Below the pieces are notes generated by a model. The model did not search any database and was not told where the DNA came from. It saw nothing but the letters and a program-made list of their open reading frames with translations. A program made the translations under genes and the position numbers. This document shows positions 12,714 to 21,802 of a DNA stretch of 64,000 nucleotides, one piece after another (position 1 is the stretch's first letter; the number at the start of each line of letters is the position of its first letter). Where the stretch lies: positions 1 through 64,000 of the forward strand of contig JAIVFJ010000167.1 in NCBI GenBank assembly GCA_025765615.1, written 5' to 3'. This DNA comes from Zopfochytrium polystomum (taxonomy: Eukaryota > Chytridiomycota > Chytridiomycetes > Chytridiales > Chytridiaceae).

Positions 12714-12813
12714 GGAACCTTCTAGAACATTCCTTCATGGAACCTTCTGGAACCTTCTGGAACCTTCTAGAACATTCCTTCATGGAAGCTTGTGGAACCT
12801 TCTGGAACCTTCT
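12714..12813 (+). promoter_or_regulatory. tandem heat-shock element array in U3
   Basis: Read in 5-bp steps, this 100-bp stretch is a near-continuous series of alternating nGAAn and nTTCn units: four perfect units (12714-12733), a TTCAT spacer, eight perfect units (12739-12778), another TTCAT, then six units of which one (CTTGT) is imperfect. Three more units lie at 12877-12891, 32 bp upstream of the TATA box. Three contiguous inverted nGAAn units suffice for HSF trimer binding in known systems. The same array is in the 3' LTR at 17666-17765. Heat or stress inducibility is inferred. Confidence 0.8.
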
Positions 12814-12922
12814 TTGCTTTCCTGACTTGTCTTGTTGTCATTGGTATCATTGGTATCATTGTATTACTAATTGCTCTTTCTGGAACTTTCTTGGAGTCTT
12901 GACAAGGAACACTCTCAAAAGG

Positions 12923-12968
12923 TATAAAAGGGGGATGGGGGACCTGTCCCATCCCTCAAGTGAATTAT
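12923..12968 (+). promoter_or_regulatory. LTR core promoter and self-priming 5' end of the transcript
   Basis: TATAAAAG at 12923-12930 is followed about 35 bp later by AAGTGAATTAT (12958-12968), the exact reverse complement of the sequence at 13041-13051. In Tf1-type elements the first 11 nt of the mRNA fold back onto the primer-binding site, so transcription probably starts at or near 12958. Confidence 0.75.
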
Positions 12969-13040
12969 TGTTTCCAATACAATCATCACTCCTCTCAGTT
13001 CCTTGTCTGCCTTGCCCTGTCCTGCCCTGTTCCTGACATC

Positions 13041-13051
13041 ATAATTCACTT
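13041..13051 (+). other. primer-binding site for self-priming
   Basis: ATAATTCACTT begins 2 nt after the 5' LTR and pairs over 11 nt with the predicted 5' end of the transcript (12958-12968). I recognise no tRNA 3'-end complement here. Confidence 0.75.
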
Positions 13052-13078
13052 CACCCTCTCCCACTACTCTCTGCCATC

Positions 13079-14002
13079 ATGTCTGACCCAAACAACACCT
13101 TCCCTGATGCAACTGCCTTCCAAGCCTTGATGGACCAATTACAAGCCCTTTCAAGACAGACACACCAACTTCAAGAACAAGTCCTTCACCAGCAGCACCA
13201 GCTTCAACAACAACTTCACCAACAAGAACATCAAGCTCTTCCCCTGCCTCAAGCCAACCAAGCAAGAGAGCCCAAGGTTCCCAGCCCTGACAAGTTCACT
13301 GGGCTGGCCAAAGACCTTAGGAACTTCATGGCCACTGTGGAGAATGTCATCCTTCTCCAACCTTCAAGATTTCCCAGTGAGCAAGTCAAGGTTCTTTTCA
13401 CAAGCACCCTCCTGTCTGGTCAAGCTCAATCATGGTACAGATCTCTCCCAAGCACACCCACCACCCTGCAAGAGCTCTGGGAGGGGCTGGAAGCTACCTT
13501 TGGTGACCCCTACGCATCTTGGACAGCAAGATCCAAGCTCAAGCATATCAAGCAAGGAAAGCAATCTTGTGTGGCCTACACCAACCAATTCAAGCAACTA
13601 GCCAGAGACTCTGGATACAATGATGCAGCTCTGATGGAGCTGTACCATGATGGTCTCCATGAGTCTATCCAAGACATGCTCTCCCAGTCTCTGCACATCC
13701 CTGAGACCTTGGAAGAGTACATTCTCCTTGCCATCAAGATTGACAACAGACTCTACTCCAAGAGGCTGAAGCAAAGACAAGTAGGAACTACATCAAGACC
13801 TACCCCAGTTCCTCAAGCTCTTACAGTTCCTGAACCCATGCAAGTGGATGCAGTTGAGACACTTCCTAAGGGTCCTCTGAGCCAAGAGGAGAAAACAAGG
13901 AGGGCCCAGCAGGGATTGTGTTTTTACTGTGGCTCCAAGGAGCATGCTGTCAAGGACTGCCCAAGGAAGAAGCACCCAAACTCCCAGGTCCAGGCTCACT
14001 GA
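13079..14002 (+). CDS. gag: Gag polyprotein of the chromovirus
   Basis: 307 aa. The N-terminal part is Gln-rich and probably coiled coil (residues 20-60). A retrotransposon capsid region follows (about residues 75-225; motifs QAQSWYRSL and LEATFGDP), then a CCHC zinc knuckle (CFYCGSKEHAVKDC, about residues 280-293) for RNA binding. Gag forms the virus-like particle that packages element RNA. The ATG at 13079 is 40 nt after the LTR. It overlaps pol, which lies in the -1 frame. Confidence 0.92.
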   Translation: MSDPNNTFPDATAFQALMDQLQALSRQTHQLQEQVLHQQHQLQQQLHQQEHQALPLPQANQAREPKVPSPDKFTGLAKDLRNFMATVENVILLQPSRFPSEQVKVLFTSTLLSGQAQSWYRSLPSTPTTLQELWEGLEATFGDPYASWTARSKLKHIKQGKQSCVAYTNQFKQLARDSGYNDAALMELYHDGLHESIQDMLSQSLHIPETLEEYILLAIKIDNRLYSKRLKQRQVGTTSRPTPVPQALTVPEPMQVDAVETLPKGPLSQEEKTRRAQQGLCFYCGSKEHAVKDCPRKKHPNSQVQAH

Positions 14003-14020
14003 GGGGCAATTCCCTGGACC
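13975..14020 (+). promoter_or_regulatory. -1 programmed ribosomal frameshift signal (gag-pol)
   Basis: Slippery heptamer CCCAAAC (13975-13981) is positioned as C CCA AAC in the gag frame, the required X XXY YYZ phase. Five nucleotides downstream GGTCCAGG (13987-13994) can pair perfectly with CCTGGACC (14013-14020), an 8-bp stem with an 18-nt loop. Pol lies in the -1 frame and is open from here. The gag stop is at 14000-14002, inside the loop. Confidence 0.85.
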
Positions 14021-17000
14021 CTCCTCCAAGCTGCCCCTGTTTCATCACCACCACCAGCACCACAAACACCTCAGATTCCAAGCCCCACCAACTCACCATG
14101 GATGTCAAGATTCAACTCTCACCCAAGTCAACCATCACAACCAAGGCCCTTATAGACTCTGGATCATCCTGCAACATCATTGATGCCACCCTTGCCAAGT
14201 CTTGTGCCATTCCTACGATCAAGAAATCCACACCCCTCAAGGTCCACTTTGCCAATCATGCTCTGTTCAAGGAAATCAGCCATGAAACCAAGCTAAACCT
14301 CCACATCCAAGACTTTCCACCATCCATGGTCAATCTGGAAGTATTGGATCTTGGCTCACCCACATTCTCTGTCATCCTGGGATTACCATGGCTGCAAGCC
14401 CAGAACCCTGCCATTGATTGGGTCACTGGTCAAGTCCAACCTCCACCAATTGGAACAGTCACCCAAAACTCAAGTCAAGCCCCCAAGTCTCATGCTCTCA
14501 AGCCCTTGATTCAAGATTCACAGCCAGCCAAGACTCCAGTTCCACAGTTCACAGTTCACAGTCAAGATTCAAGTAGAGCTCATAGAGCTCACAGTCATGG
14601 CCATGACTCTTGTTCACAGAACCCACAGTCAAAGATTCAAGTACCACAGTTCACAGTCCACATTCAAGATTCAAGTTCCACAGCTCACAGTCTTTGCCAA
14701 GAACAGAACTCTCAGTCAAAGATTCAAGAATCACAGTTCCCAGTCAAGAATTCAAGCCCCACTGCTGAGGAGCACGACAACCTGGACCCATCAGACCTTT
14801 TGCTGGCATCCAAGCTACCAAAAGAATATCTCCCTTATGCTGATGTGTTTTCCAAGACCAAGGCAGACCTGCTACCAGCTCAGAGGCCTTATGACTGTGA
14901 AATCCCACTCAAGGATGAAACTTGCAGCCCACCTTTCAAGCCACTGTACCACCTCTCTCCACCAGAAGCCAAGGCCCTCCAAGAATACATTGAAGAAATG
15001 CTGAACAAGGGATTCATCCAACCTTCCAAGTCACCAGCTGGAGCTCCCATCTTTTTTGTCAAGAAGAAGGATGGGGGACTGAGACCCTGTGTGGACTACA
15101 GAGATCTCAATGAGATGACAGTCAAGAACCGCTATCCACTGCCTCTCATCTCTGAATTACTGGACAAACTGAGCCATGCAAGGATATTTTCCAAGATTGA
15201 CCTCAGAGGTGCCTACAATTTGGTCAGAATTAAGCCCCAGGATCAATGGAAGACTGCCTTCAGATGCAAATACGGTCACTTTGAGTACTTGGTTATGCCC
15301 TTTGGACTTACCAATGCTCCAGCTATTTTCCAAGGCATGATGAATGACATCTTCAGGGATATTCTGGACCTTTTTGTCATTGTCTACCTGGATGATATCC
15401 TGGTATTTTCATCTGACACTGCAAGCCATATGGGACATGTCAAGACTGTCTTGGAGAGACTCAGACAGCATCACCTCTATGCAAAGCTGGAGAAGTGTGA
15501 ATTCCACAAGACCTCCATTGAGTTTTTGGGGTTCATTGTGTCTGACAAAGGGATCTCCATGGCACCAGACAAGATCCAAACTATTCTTGAATGGAAGGCT
15601 CCAAATTCCATCAAGGATGTTCAAAGCTTCCTTGGATTTTGCAACTTCTACAGAACCTTCATTGCCAACTATTCTGCCATAGCCAAGCCTCTCACTGATC
15701 TCACCAAGAAGACCACCAAGTTTGAATGGACCCCAGCAGCAGAGCAAGCCTGGCTAGCTCTTAAGACAGCAACCACAAGTGCACCACTCCTTAAGCATGT
15801 GGATCCCTTGCTTCCCTTCACCTTGGAAACTGATGCCTCAGACTATGCCCTTGGCGGTGTTCTGTCCCAGCCAAGCTCTCAGGAACCCTCTGCTCCTCTG
15901 CATCCAGTGGCATATTACTCCAGGAAGCTGAACAGTGCTGAGTGTAACTACACAGTCCATGACAAGGAGTTGCTTGCAATTGTGGAAGCATTCAAATTCT
16001 GGAGACACTACTTGGCTGGTTCTAAAGGCATCTCTGTCTATTCTGATCACAAGAACCTCACCTTCTTCAGGGCAAGGAGGTTGCTCAAGCAGAGGCATGC
16101 CAGGTGGGCTGAACTGCTCTCTGAGTATGACTTTAAGCTGTGCTATTCTCCTGGCCACCTTAACACTGTGGCTGATGCCCTGTCAAGAAGAACAGACCTT
16201 GCACCTGAAGGGGGAGATGGTTTCACCCCACCATCCAAGACACACCTTTCATTGCTTCCTGACAGTGTGTGGGCCCATGCTATTTCCAAGGACCCCAAGC
16301 CTCACAAGATTCAAATCAGCCAAGAAGAGGAAAAACTTGAGATACTCAAGACAAGGCATGATGCAGCAACAGCTGGACACCCAGGAGAGCACAAGACATA
16401 TGAGCTTGTTTCCAGAGACTTCTACTGGCCAGGCATGAGGAAGTACATCAAGAACTATGTCAGCAGCTGTGAAACCTGTCAAAGAAACAAATCCAGCAGA
16501 CACAAGCCCTATGGACTTCTGGAGCCCCTCCCAATTGCCATCAGCCCTTGGTCATCAATATCCATGGACTTCATTGTGAAACTGCCCCCATCCCATGGAT
16601 TTGACTCTATCCTTGTTGTCATCTGCAGAAGGACAAAGTTGGCCCATTTCATCCCCTGCACTGAGAATATAGATGCACAAGGAACAGCAGACCTGTTTTT
16701 GCAGCACATATTCAGGCTCCATGGGCTGCCTCAGTCAATCATCAGTGACAGAGGACCACAGTTCAGATCTCAATTTTGGAAAGCACTCACAGCAGCCCTT
16801 GGAATCAAGTCTCAACTGTCAACTGCTTATCACCCTCAGACTGATGGACAAACAGAAAGAACAAACCAGACTCTGGAGCAGTATTTGAGGTGCTATGTCA
16901 GCTATCAACAGGATGATTGGCCCACCCTCCTTCCACTGGCAGAATTTGCTCTCAACAATTCTCTCCACTCAAGCACCCAGCTATCTCCTTTCTTTGCAAC

Positions 17001-17637
17001 CTATGGCTTCAATCCAAGAGGAGATCTTCTGGGACAAGAGACCCTATCCAATGTCCAAGCTCCTGCTGCGGCTTCACACTTACATAAGCTCAAGATCATC
17101 AACTCCTTCCTGGACTCCACCCTGAAGCAAGCCCAAGAAGATGCCTCAAGATTTGCCAACACTCACAGAATGGACCATGACCTTGCTGTGGGTCAGCAAG
17201 TTTGGCTTCTGAGGAAGAACTTGCAGACCAAAAGACCAAGTCCCAAGCTAGACAACCTCAAGTTGGGACCTTTCAAGATCTTGGAGCAAATCAATCCAGT
17301 CACCTTCAAGCTGGATCTCCCTGCATCCATGAAGATCCACCCAGTTTTCCATGTCAGCCTTTTAGAGAAGTTTGTGGCCAATTCCATTCCAGGCAGAGTT
17401 GTTCCTCCTCCTCCTCCAGTTGAGGTAGAAGGTGAAGAGGAATTTGAGGTTGAACAAATCTTGGATGCCAAGTGGTTTGGAAGAACACTCAAGTTCCTTG
17501 TTAAGTGGAAAGGTTACTCAGATGCTGACAACACCTGGGAGCCTGAGTCAAACCTCACTCACTGCCAAGACCTTCTGCTCGAGTTCAAGACCAGGTACCC
17601 CACCAAGTTGCAGAAGAGGCCTAAAAGGGGGAGATGA
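13975..17637 (+). CDS. pol: Pol polyprotein: protease, reverse transcriptase, RNase H, integrase, chromodomain
   Basis: About 1220 aa, entered by -1 frameshift from gag. Order of domains: aspartic protease (LIDSGSSCNIID), reverse transcriptase (fingers VKKKDGGLRPCVDYRDLN, catalytic YLDD), RNase H (TDASDYALGG), integrase with HHCC zinc finger (HPGEHKTY ... CETCQRNK), catalytic DDE core (MDFIVKLP, SDRGPQF, TDGQTERTNQTLEQYL), then the GPFKIL and HPVFHVSLLEK C-terminal region and a chromodomain (FLVKWKGY, NTWEPESNL). The chromodomain is expected to steer integration through histone marks. No stop or frameshift interrupts it. The stop codon at 17635-17637 abuts the 3' LTR and overlaps the polypurine tract. 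Confidence 0.95.
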   Translation, partial: PKLPGPGSLRGNSLDPPPSCPCFITTTSTTNTSDSKPHQLTMDVKIQLSPKSTITTKALIDSGSSCNIIDATLAKSCAIPTIKKSTPLKVHFANHALFKEISHETKLNLHIQDFPPSMVNLEVLDLGSPTFSVILGLPWLQAQNPAIDWVTGQVQPPPIGTVTQNSSQAPKSHALKPLIQDSQPAKTPVPQFTVHSQDSSRAHRAHSHGHDSCSQNPQSKIQVPQFTVHIQDSSSTAHSLCQEQNSQSKIQESQFPVKNSSPTAEEHDNLDPSDLLLASKLPKEYLPYADVFSKTKADLLPAQRPYDCEIPLKDETCSPPFKPLYHLSPPEAKALQEYIEEMLNKGFIQPSKSPAGAPIFFVKKKDGGLRPCVDYRDLNEMTVKNRYPLPLISELLDKLSHARIFSKIDLRGAYNLVRIKPQDQWKTAFRCKYGHFEYLVMPFGLTNAPAIFQGMMNDIFRDILDLFVIVYLDDILVFSSDTASHMGHVKTVLERLRQHHLYAKLEKCEFHKTSIEFLGFIVSDKGISMAPDKIQTILEWKAPNSIKDVQSFLGFCNFYRTFIANYSAIAKPLTDLTKKTTKFEWTPAAEQAWLALKTATTSAPLLKHVDPLLPFTLETDASDYALGGVLSQPSSQEPSAPLHPVAYYSRKLNSAECNYTVHDKELLAIVEAFKFWRHYLAGSKGISVYSDHKNLTFFRARRLLKQRHARWAELLSEYDFKLCYSPGHLNTVADALSRRTDLAPEGGDGFTPPSKTHLSLLPDSVWAHAISKDPKPHKIQISQEEEKLEILKTRHDAATAGHPGEHKTYELVSRDFYWPGMRKYIKNYVSSCETCQRNKSSRHKPYGLLEPLPIAISPWSSISMDFIVKLPPSHGFDSILVVICRRTKLAHFIPCTENIDAQGTADLFLQHIFRLHGLPQSIISDRGPQFRSQFWKALTAALGIKSQLSTAYHPQTDGQTERTNQTLEQYLRCYVSYQQDDWPTLLPLAEFALNNSLHSSTQLSPFFATYGFNPRGDLLGQETLSNVQAPAAASHLHKLKIINSFLDSTLKQAQEDASRFANTHRMDHDLAVGQQVWLLRKNLQTKRPSPKLDNLKLGPFKILEQINPVTFKLDLPASMKIHPVFHVSLLEKFVANSIPGRVVPPPPPVEVEGEEEFEVEQILDAKWFGRTLKFLVKWKGYSDADNTWEPESNLTHCQDLLLEFKTRYPTKLQKRPKRGR
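17623..17637 (+). other. polypurine tract
   Basis: AAAAGGGGGAGATGA immediately precedes the 3' LTR, the expected primer position for plus-strand DNA synthesis. It also encodes the last residues and stop of Pol. Confidence 0.85.
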
Positions 17638-17990
17638 TGTTATGAATCACCCTCTGGAAACCTCTGGAACCTTCTAGAACATTCCTTCATGGAACCTTCT
17701 GGAACCTTCTGGAACCTTCTAGAACATTCCTTCATGGAAGCTTGTGGAACCTTCTGGAACCTTCTTTGCTTTCCTGACTTGTCTTGTTGTCATTGGTATC
17801 ATTGGTATCATTGTATTACTAATTGCTCTTTCTGGAACTTTCTTGGAGTCTTGACAAGGAACACTCTCAAAAGGTATAAAAGGGGGATGGGGGACCTGTC
17901 CCATCCCTCAAGTGAATTATTGTTTCCAATACAATCATCACTCCTCTCAGTTCCTTGTCTGCCTTGCCCTGTCCTGCCCTGTTCCTGACA
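17638..17990 (+). repeat. 3' LTR
   Basis: 353 bp, identical by eye to the 5' LTR, including the HSE array (17666-17765) and TATA box (17875-17882). It could drive outward transcription into 17991 onward. Followed by the TGCAG target duplicate at 17991-17995. Confidence 0.95.
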
Positions 17991-18729
17991 TGCAGATTCC
18001 CAAGAATATCGCGAATCAACGCGCTGAAATTCCTGAACTAGCTGTTGCTTGGCAGTGAAGTAACACATCTGCACTCCAAACATCATCAACCACTCCAAAA
18101 CAGCACAGCAACACTCAGCCCTTGAACTGTCAGCTGCTTCCAGTTGGCAGCTTCAGAACCATTGTTTTCAGCTGTTTGGCTCAGTTTAAGTTCAGAAGCA
18201 CCATCCCCAGCTTTTTGAAAATAGTTTGTGTTGGTGAATGAAACACCCAACTTCTCAATCAATTCATTCCAGAAAGTAAGAAAAGCCTTTCATGGGCATA
18301 AGTATCTTGGTCTGCAGTAGATTTAAACTTCAGCTTATTGGATGGATGTCCATTGGGCTCGCGGCTCTGGAAAGGGAGAGCAACTCCCACGACAGCATCA
18401 GGGACCCATGAACCAGGAGGATCTTGAATCATTGCACCAAAGTCAAGAATTCCCTCAAGGTCTTCCTCCAATTCATCCAAATTCACCGTTGGCCCTTCGT
18501 TTTCAACGAATTTGGGAAATGCGGGCTCAGGGATTGAAGCACTGCCTGAGCCTGCCAAAGAGTTTGACAAGGTCGACGACACAACCAAGCCAAAATCTGC
18601 TGAGGACAACGCCACAACCAAGGCAGAGTCAACTAAGGAAGATGCCACAACAATGGCAGAGGCTGCTGTACCCATCACTGTGTCAAGTGATGCGGAAGCA
18701 ACATGAGTAGTGGCTGCAGTCTCATTCAT
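17991..18729 (-). pseudogene. piggyBac transposase relic, N-terminal part
   Basis: Minus-strand frames give an acidic Ala/Ser-rich N-terminus (18729 down to about 18260; includes LDELEEDLEGILDFG), then FWNELIEKLGVSFTNTNYFQ and a NWKQLTVQGLSVAVLFW stretch resembling the start of the piggyBac transposase fold. Stops and frame changes separate the pieces. It is the upstream half of the gene whose core lies at 12226-12685; the chromovirus split the two. Alignment of the N-terminal acidic part to piggyBac is weak. Confidence 0.6.
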
Positions 18730-19638
18730 TCCCAGCTGTCAAAGAAACCCTGAGGTGCCTTGAGAGATCGGTCAGTTTTTCCGTCGGTCATTTTTGGGTG
18801 CTTTCAAGATTTGAAGGCCAGAGGCACGAAATGAAGGGGGTGATCAGGACCAAGTTAGGTATCAGCAGGATTGCCTTGAGCAGGAGAACAAATGCACAAA
18901 GTTTGACCCGATGATCGCCAGTTTTGGGGCATGATGCACGCAGAAAGTCAGATATCAATATTGATATCGTCATTTTTCGATCTCAATATTGATATTTTTT
19001 TGAGGTATGACTTTTTTTGGTGTGCACCACCTCAAATGACACAAGATTTGCAGCATCTGTATGAAATGATTCTCAAACCTCTGGGCAAACTCTAAGAGCT
19101 GGTGGATTCTTCGTTGGCTGGTGATCGCGTTGCGAGGTCGATCGCAGGGGGGGTTTGCGCGAGTTTTTTTGCAGAATATCAATGTTGGCATGGCGAGGCC
19201 AATGGGCGAATTGGTCACTAGTATGCTGTCGGCCCACATCAGGACCATTAAGAAGAAGTACGATTGAAGGAGTTATTTATGACTGGGCGTCGAGTGAGGG
19301 GATCACGATGGGGGGAGGGGTGTTCGGGCGGTGATGGGGCGGGTGGAGTGCTTTCAGGAAGGTTCAGCTGGTGCTCGAATTTGGCCAATGAGAGCATGTT
19401 TGAAAAGGATCGCTCTGTGGTCTCCCGAGGCGAAACTGAGAGGTTTTTGTGATATACATGCAAGAGGATGGCGAAATCTCTTGCAGCCTCTGGATGAAAT
19501 CGTTTGGTCCCCTCTCCCAACATCCACGAGCTGTTGCACAGGGCCTGCCAAAATTGAGCAGTGCAGGCAGCACCCACCCACCCAAGCAAATGGTGGACAG
19601 TACACTAAACTCTCTACTCCACTCTGGTTCGAGCTGTA
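18730..19638. other. spacer with a perfect 18-bp palindrome
   Basis: No recognised gene. GATATCAATATTGATATC at 18951-18968 is a perfect palindrome with a second, imperfect CAATATTGATAT copy about 25 bp on. The minus-strand ORF 19248-19589 has no recognised motif. Confidence 0.5.
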
Positions 19639-19935
19639 TGTTATGAATCACCCTCTGGAAACCTCTGGAACCTTCTAGAACATTCCTTCATGGAACCTTC
19701 TGGAACCTTCTGGAACCTTCTTTGCTTTCCTGACTTGTCTTGTTGTCATTGGTATCATTGGTATCATTGCATTACTAATTGCTCTTTCTGGAACTTTCTT
19801 GGAGTCTTGACAAGGAACACTCTCAAAAGGTATAAAAGGGGGATGGGGGACCTGTCCCATCCCTCAAGTGAATTATTGTTTCCAATACAATCATCACTCC
19901 TCTCAGTTCTGTCCTGTCCTGCCCTGTTCCTGACA
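19639..19935 (+). repeat. solo LTR related to the chromovirus
   Basis: 297 bp, TGTTATGAATCA...CCTGACA, near identical to the 353-bp LTRs but lacking one block of the heat-shock unit array (four plus six units remain) and a short U5 stretch. TATA and R are retained. Flanks are CTGTA and ACATC, so no target duplication is visible; inter-element recombination or later change is likely. Confidence 0.9.
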
Positions 19936-19945
19936 ACATCAACAC

Positions 19946-20152
19946 AAAAAATTGTGCCAATGGCGTAGTCGCACGTTCAACTCTGCCTCTTGGACAATAT
20001 GTACAGTATGTCTGTGGCACTTACGCAGCTGATAGAGCAGATCTCTGAGAGTAACTGAGCTGAGTTTTGTGTCTGTACTACATTATTGAGTGTGTTTGAG
20101 CAGAGACTGTCATTGTGGCAAAAACATTGGCACAATTTTGTGAGCCACTGTA
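19946..20152. repeat. possible short inverted-repeat element (MITE-like)
   Basis: AAATTGTGCCAATG near 19950 recurs inverted as CATTGGCACAATTT at about 20124-20138, followed by TGTGAGCCACTGTA ending 20152. The right end resembles Tc1/mariner termini, and the 12-mer TGAGCCACTGTA also occurs at 49738-49749. The left outer end is degenerate beside the solo LTR. Confidence 0.35.
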
Positions 20153-20248
20153 CTTCCACACTTCCTTTTCCAGTGGGTGACAGTCTTTGGCCAGCGTCTC
20201 TGCGGACCCGCTTTGTCATTCGCAACAAGAGTTCCACCATGCGCCCAG

Positions 20249-20280
20249 AACTGCATTTGGGGAATAGAAGTTAAACCCAA
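20249..20280. repeat. dispersed repeat, copy 1
   Basis: AACTGCATTTGGGG-type 32-mer matching the copy at 21140-21171 at 28 of 32 positions. Confidence 0.6.
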
Positions 20281-20490
20281 ATCGACCAGACGGCCAAGGA
20301 AAACGCATAAGCCTGTTGCAACCACCGCTGGACGCTGGGCCACCTTGCTGCTTAAGCACGCTGCATGCAGCCACTGCTCTGTTGGTGAAGTTTCAGGCTA
20401 GTGTGGAGTACAGAGGTTTGGGGTTGGCAAGGAGCTTGGCAAGGAGCGCCTGCTGCCAGCTGGATGAAAATTCAAAATTTGATCCAATCC

Positions 20491-20502
<12 letters not shown>

Positions 20503-20531
<29 letters not shown>

Positions 20532-20600
20532 AATAAAAATTAAAAATAAAAATAACAATAAAAAAATGAAAATAAACACAAAAACAAAACCCCCTCCCAA
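20503..20600. repeat. A-rich tract with (TA)n microsatellite
   Basis: Poly(A) and TATATA run followed by A-rich sequence; comparable A-rich tails follow at about 20950-21010 and 21640-21690, near tRNA-like sequences. Confidence 0.7.
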
Positions 20601-20789
20601 GGTCCCATCTGACCACCCTGGAGCACCATGATTGTCAGAGCACAGCTCAAAAACCTAACCAAGAAAACACCATAGAACATTCTCAAGAGTCAAGCTCGAC
20701 ACTGCCCAGTGGGATTTCTTGCTTTTTGGAGTGGGAGAGGGGGGGAAAACACTCTCTGGCACACAGCAGCATGGCCCCAACGGGCATAA

Positions 20790-20858
20790 GCCCATGGTGG
20801 GGATAGAACCCACGATCTCCCTTAGGTGGGGAACGCAATACCACTTTGCTACACCAGC
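20790..20858 (-). tRNA. tRNA-like sequence (probable pseudogene or SINE head)
   Basis: The minus strand has a perfect T arm (GTGGG, loop TTCTATC, CCCAC), a 5-bp anticodon stem around loop CACCTAA (anticodon CCT, Arg) and an A-box-like D arm. Position 33 is A instead of U and the acceptor stem has a mismatch and wobbles, so a functional tRNA is doubtful. Confidence 0.4.
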
Positions 20859-21139
20859 CTAGATAGCGCATTGACTTTTATGGATTTTTGCCCTTTTTAG
20901 TGCAACTTTTGTCAACTTCAGCCATCAAGCTGAGATCATCAGTGCAAAAGAAAAAATAAATAAATAAATAAAAACAAGATAAATGAATGAAAAAAAAAAT
21001 TAATAAATAAAAAGGGCAGAGGCCCTAAACCGAAATTTTCACCAGACAATCTCCAAAAAAGGAATGGATTCCTTGGCATCCCCAGCTGAATAATGCCAAG
21101 TCCGTATCTGCTCCTTGCACAGAGAGGCATCAGGCATCA

Positions 21140-21171
21140 GAAACTGCATTTGGGGGATTGAAATTGAACCC
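21140..21171. repeat. dispersed repeat, copy 2
   Basis: Partner of 20249-20280; on the minus strand both contain a GGGTTNAA stretch like a pol III B box. Confidence 0.6.
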
Positions 21172-21716
21172 AATTTCCTTCCTTTCCTTCCCAAGTGGAC
21201 ATGCAATGCCCAGAGGCCAAGCATCCACCAGCTGTCCAGCATGGGCAACACAGCTGAGGAGGATGGGCCAAGGGACCCGTCTGACCAAAACCATGCAAAG
21301 AAAAAGGGCACGCAGCCAAGACAAACACTGTCCATCTGTACTACTTGGGCAAACGAGGCGCCAACACGCTTTCCAAGTGAGTCCGTGGCGGTGCTGCTTT
21401 GGCAGAGAAACATTTCTTGCTGTCCCCACATCTCCCAAGTCTGTTTCCATCCACCCGAAAACTTGTTCCAAGGGAGTGCAACAGCCGGGAATCGGTACCA
21501 CTGAACCACTGTTGCCTGCTGGTGATAAGACTGAGACTCGTAAAGTCTCTGGGCCAGAAGAACAGTAGGGGTTCCAAGCAAGCATACTTCTTCTGTTGCT
21601 TGCTGCTGCATCCTTCTCGCTGTGGACAAACAATCAAAACAAAAAGAAAAGAAAAAAAAAAAGAAAAAAAGAAAAGACAAAAAAATCCAGTACAAGCAGA
21701 ATGTATGGCCGTTACT

Positions 21717-21802
21717 GTGCTCTCTGACCGGGAATTGAACCAAGGGCTGATGCTCTCTCCTCAAGATGGAATGCGACTACTTTACCACTAAACTACCAGC
21801 AC
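21717..21802 (-). tRNA. tRNA-like sequence (probable pseudogene or SINE head)
   Basis: On the minus strand an A-box-like TAGTTTAGTGG and a B-box-like GGTTCAATTCC are correctly ordered, and the first five acceptor bases (GTGCT) pair with the 3' end (AGCAC). Inner acceptor pairs and the anticodon arm are irregular. Confidence 0.35.

Larger units (their letters stand above)
12686..13038 (+). repeat. 5' LTR
   Basis: 353 bp, TGTTATGAATCA...CCTGACA. U3 carries tandem heat-shock-type units, a TATA box at 12923, and R/U5 from about 12958. Confidence 0.95.
12686..17990 (+). mobile_element. complete Ty3/gypsy chromovirus (Tf1/sushi-like LTR retrotransposon)
   Basis: The 5305-bp element has 353-bp LTRs beginning TG and ending CA that are identical by eye, a 5-bp target duplication, gag and pol open throughout, a self-priming site, a polypurine tract and a C-terminal chromodomain. 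Order is gag (capsid, zinc knuckle), protease, reverse transcriptase, RNase H, integrase, chromodomain, placing it among chromoviruses. Identical LTRs imply very recent insertion. It landed inside a piggyBac transposase pseudogene. Base composition (AT-richer, CAAG-rich codons) differs sharply from the GC-rich host genes. Confidence 0.95.

Noticed and set aside
13921..13935. TTTTTAC as an alternative gag-pol slippery site
   Set aside because: It does not satisfy X XXY YYZ; CCCAAAC downstream does and is followed by a stem.
21440..21540. Third tRNA-like sequence (minus strand, GGTTCAGTGGTA)
   Set aside because: An A-box resemblance only; no T arm or acceptor pairing could be drawn.
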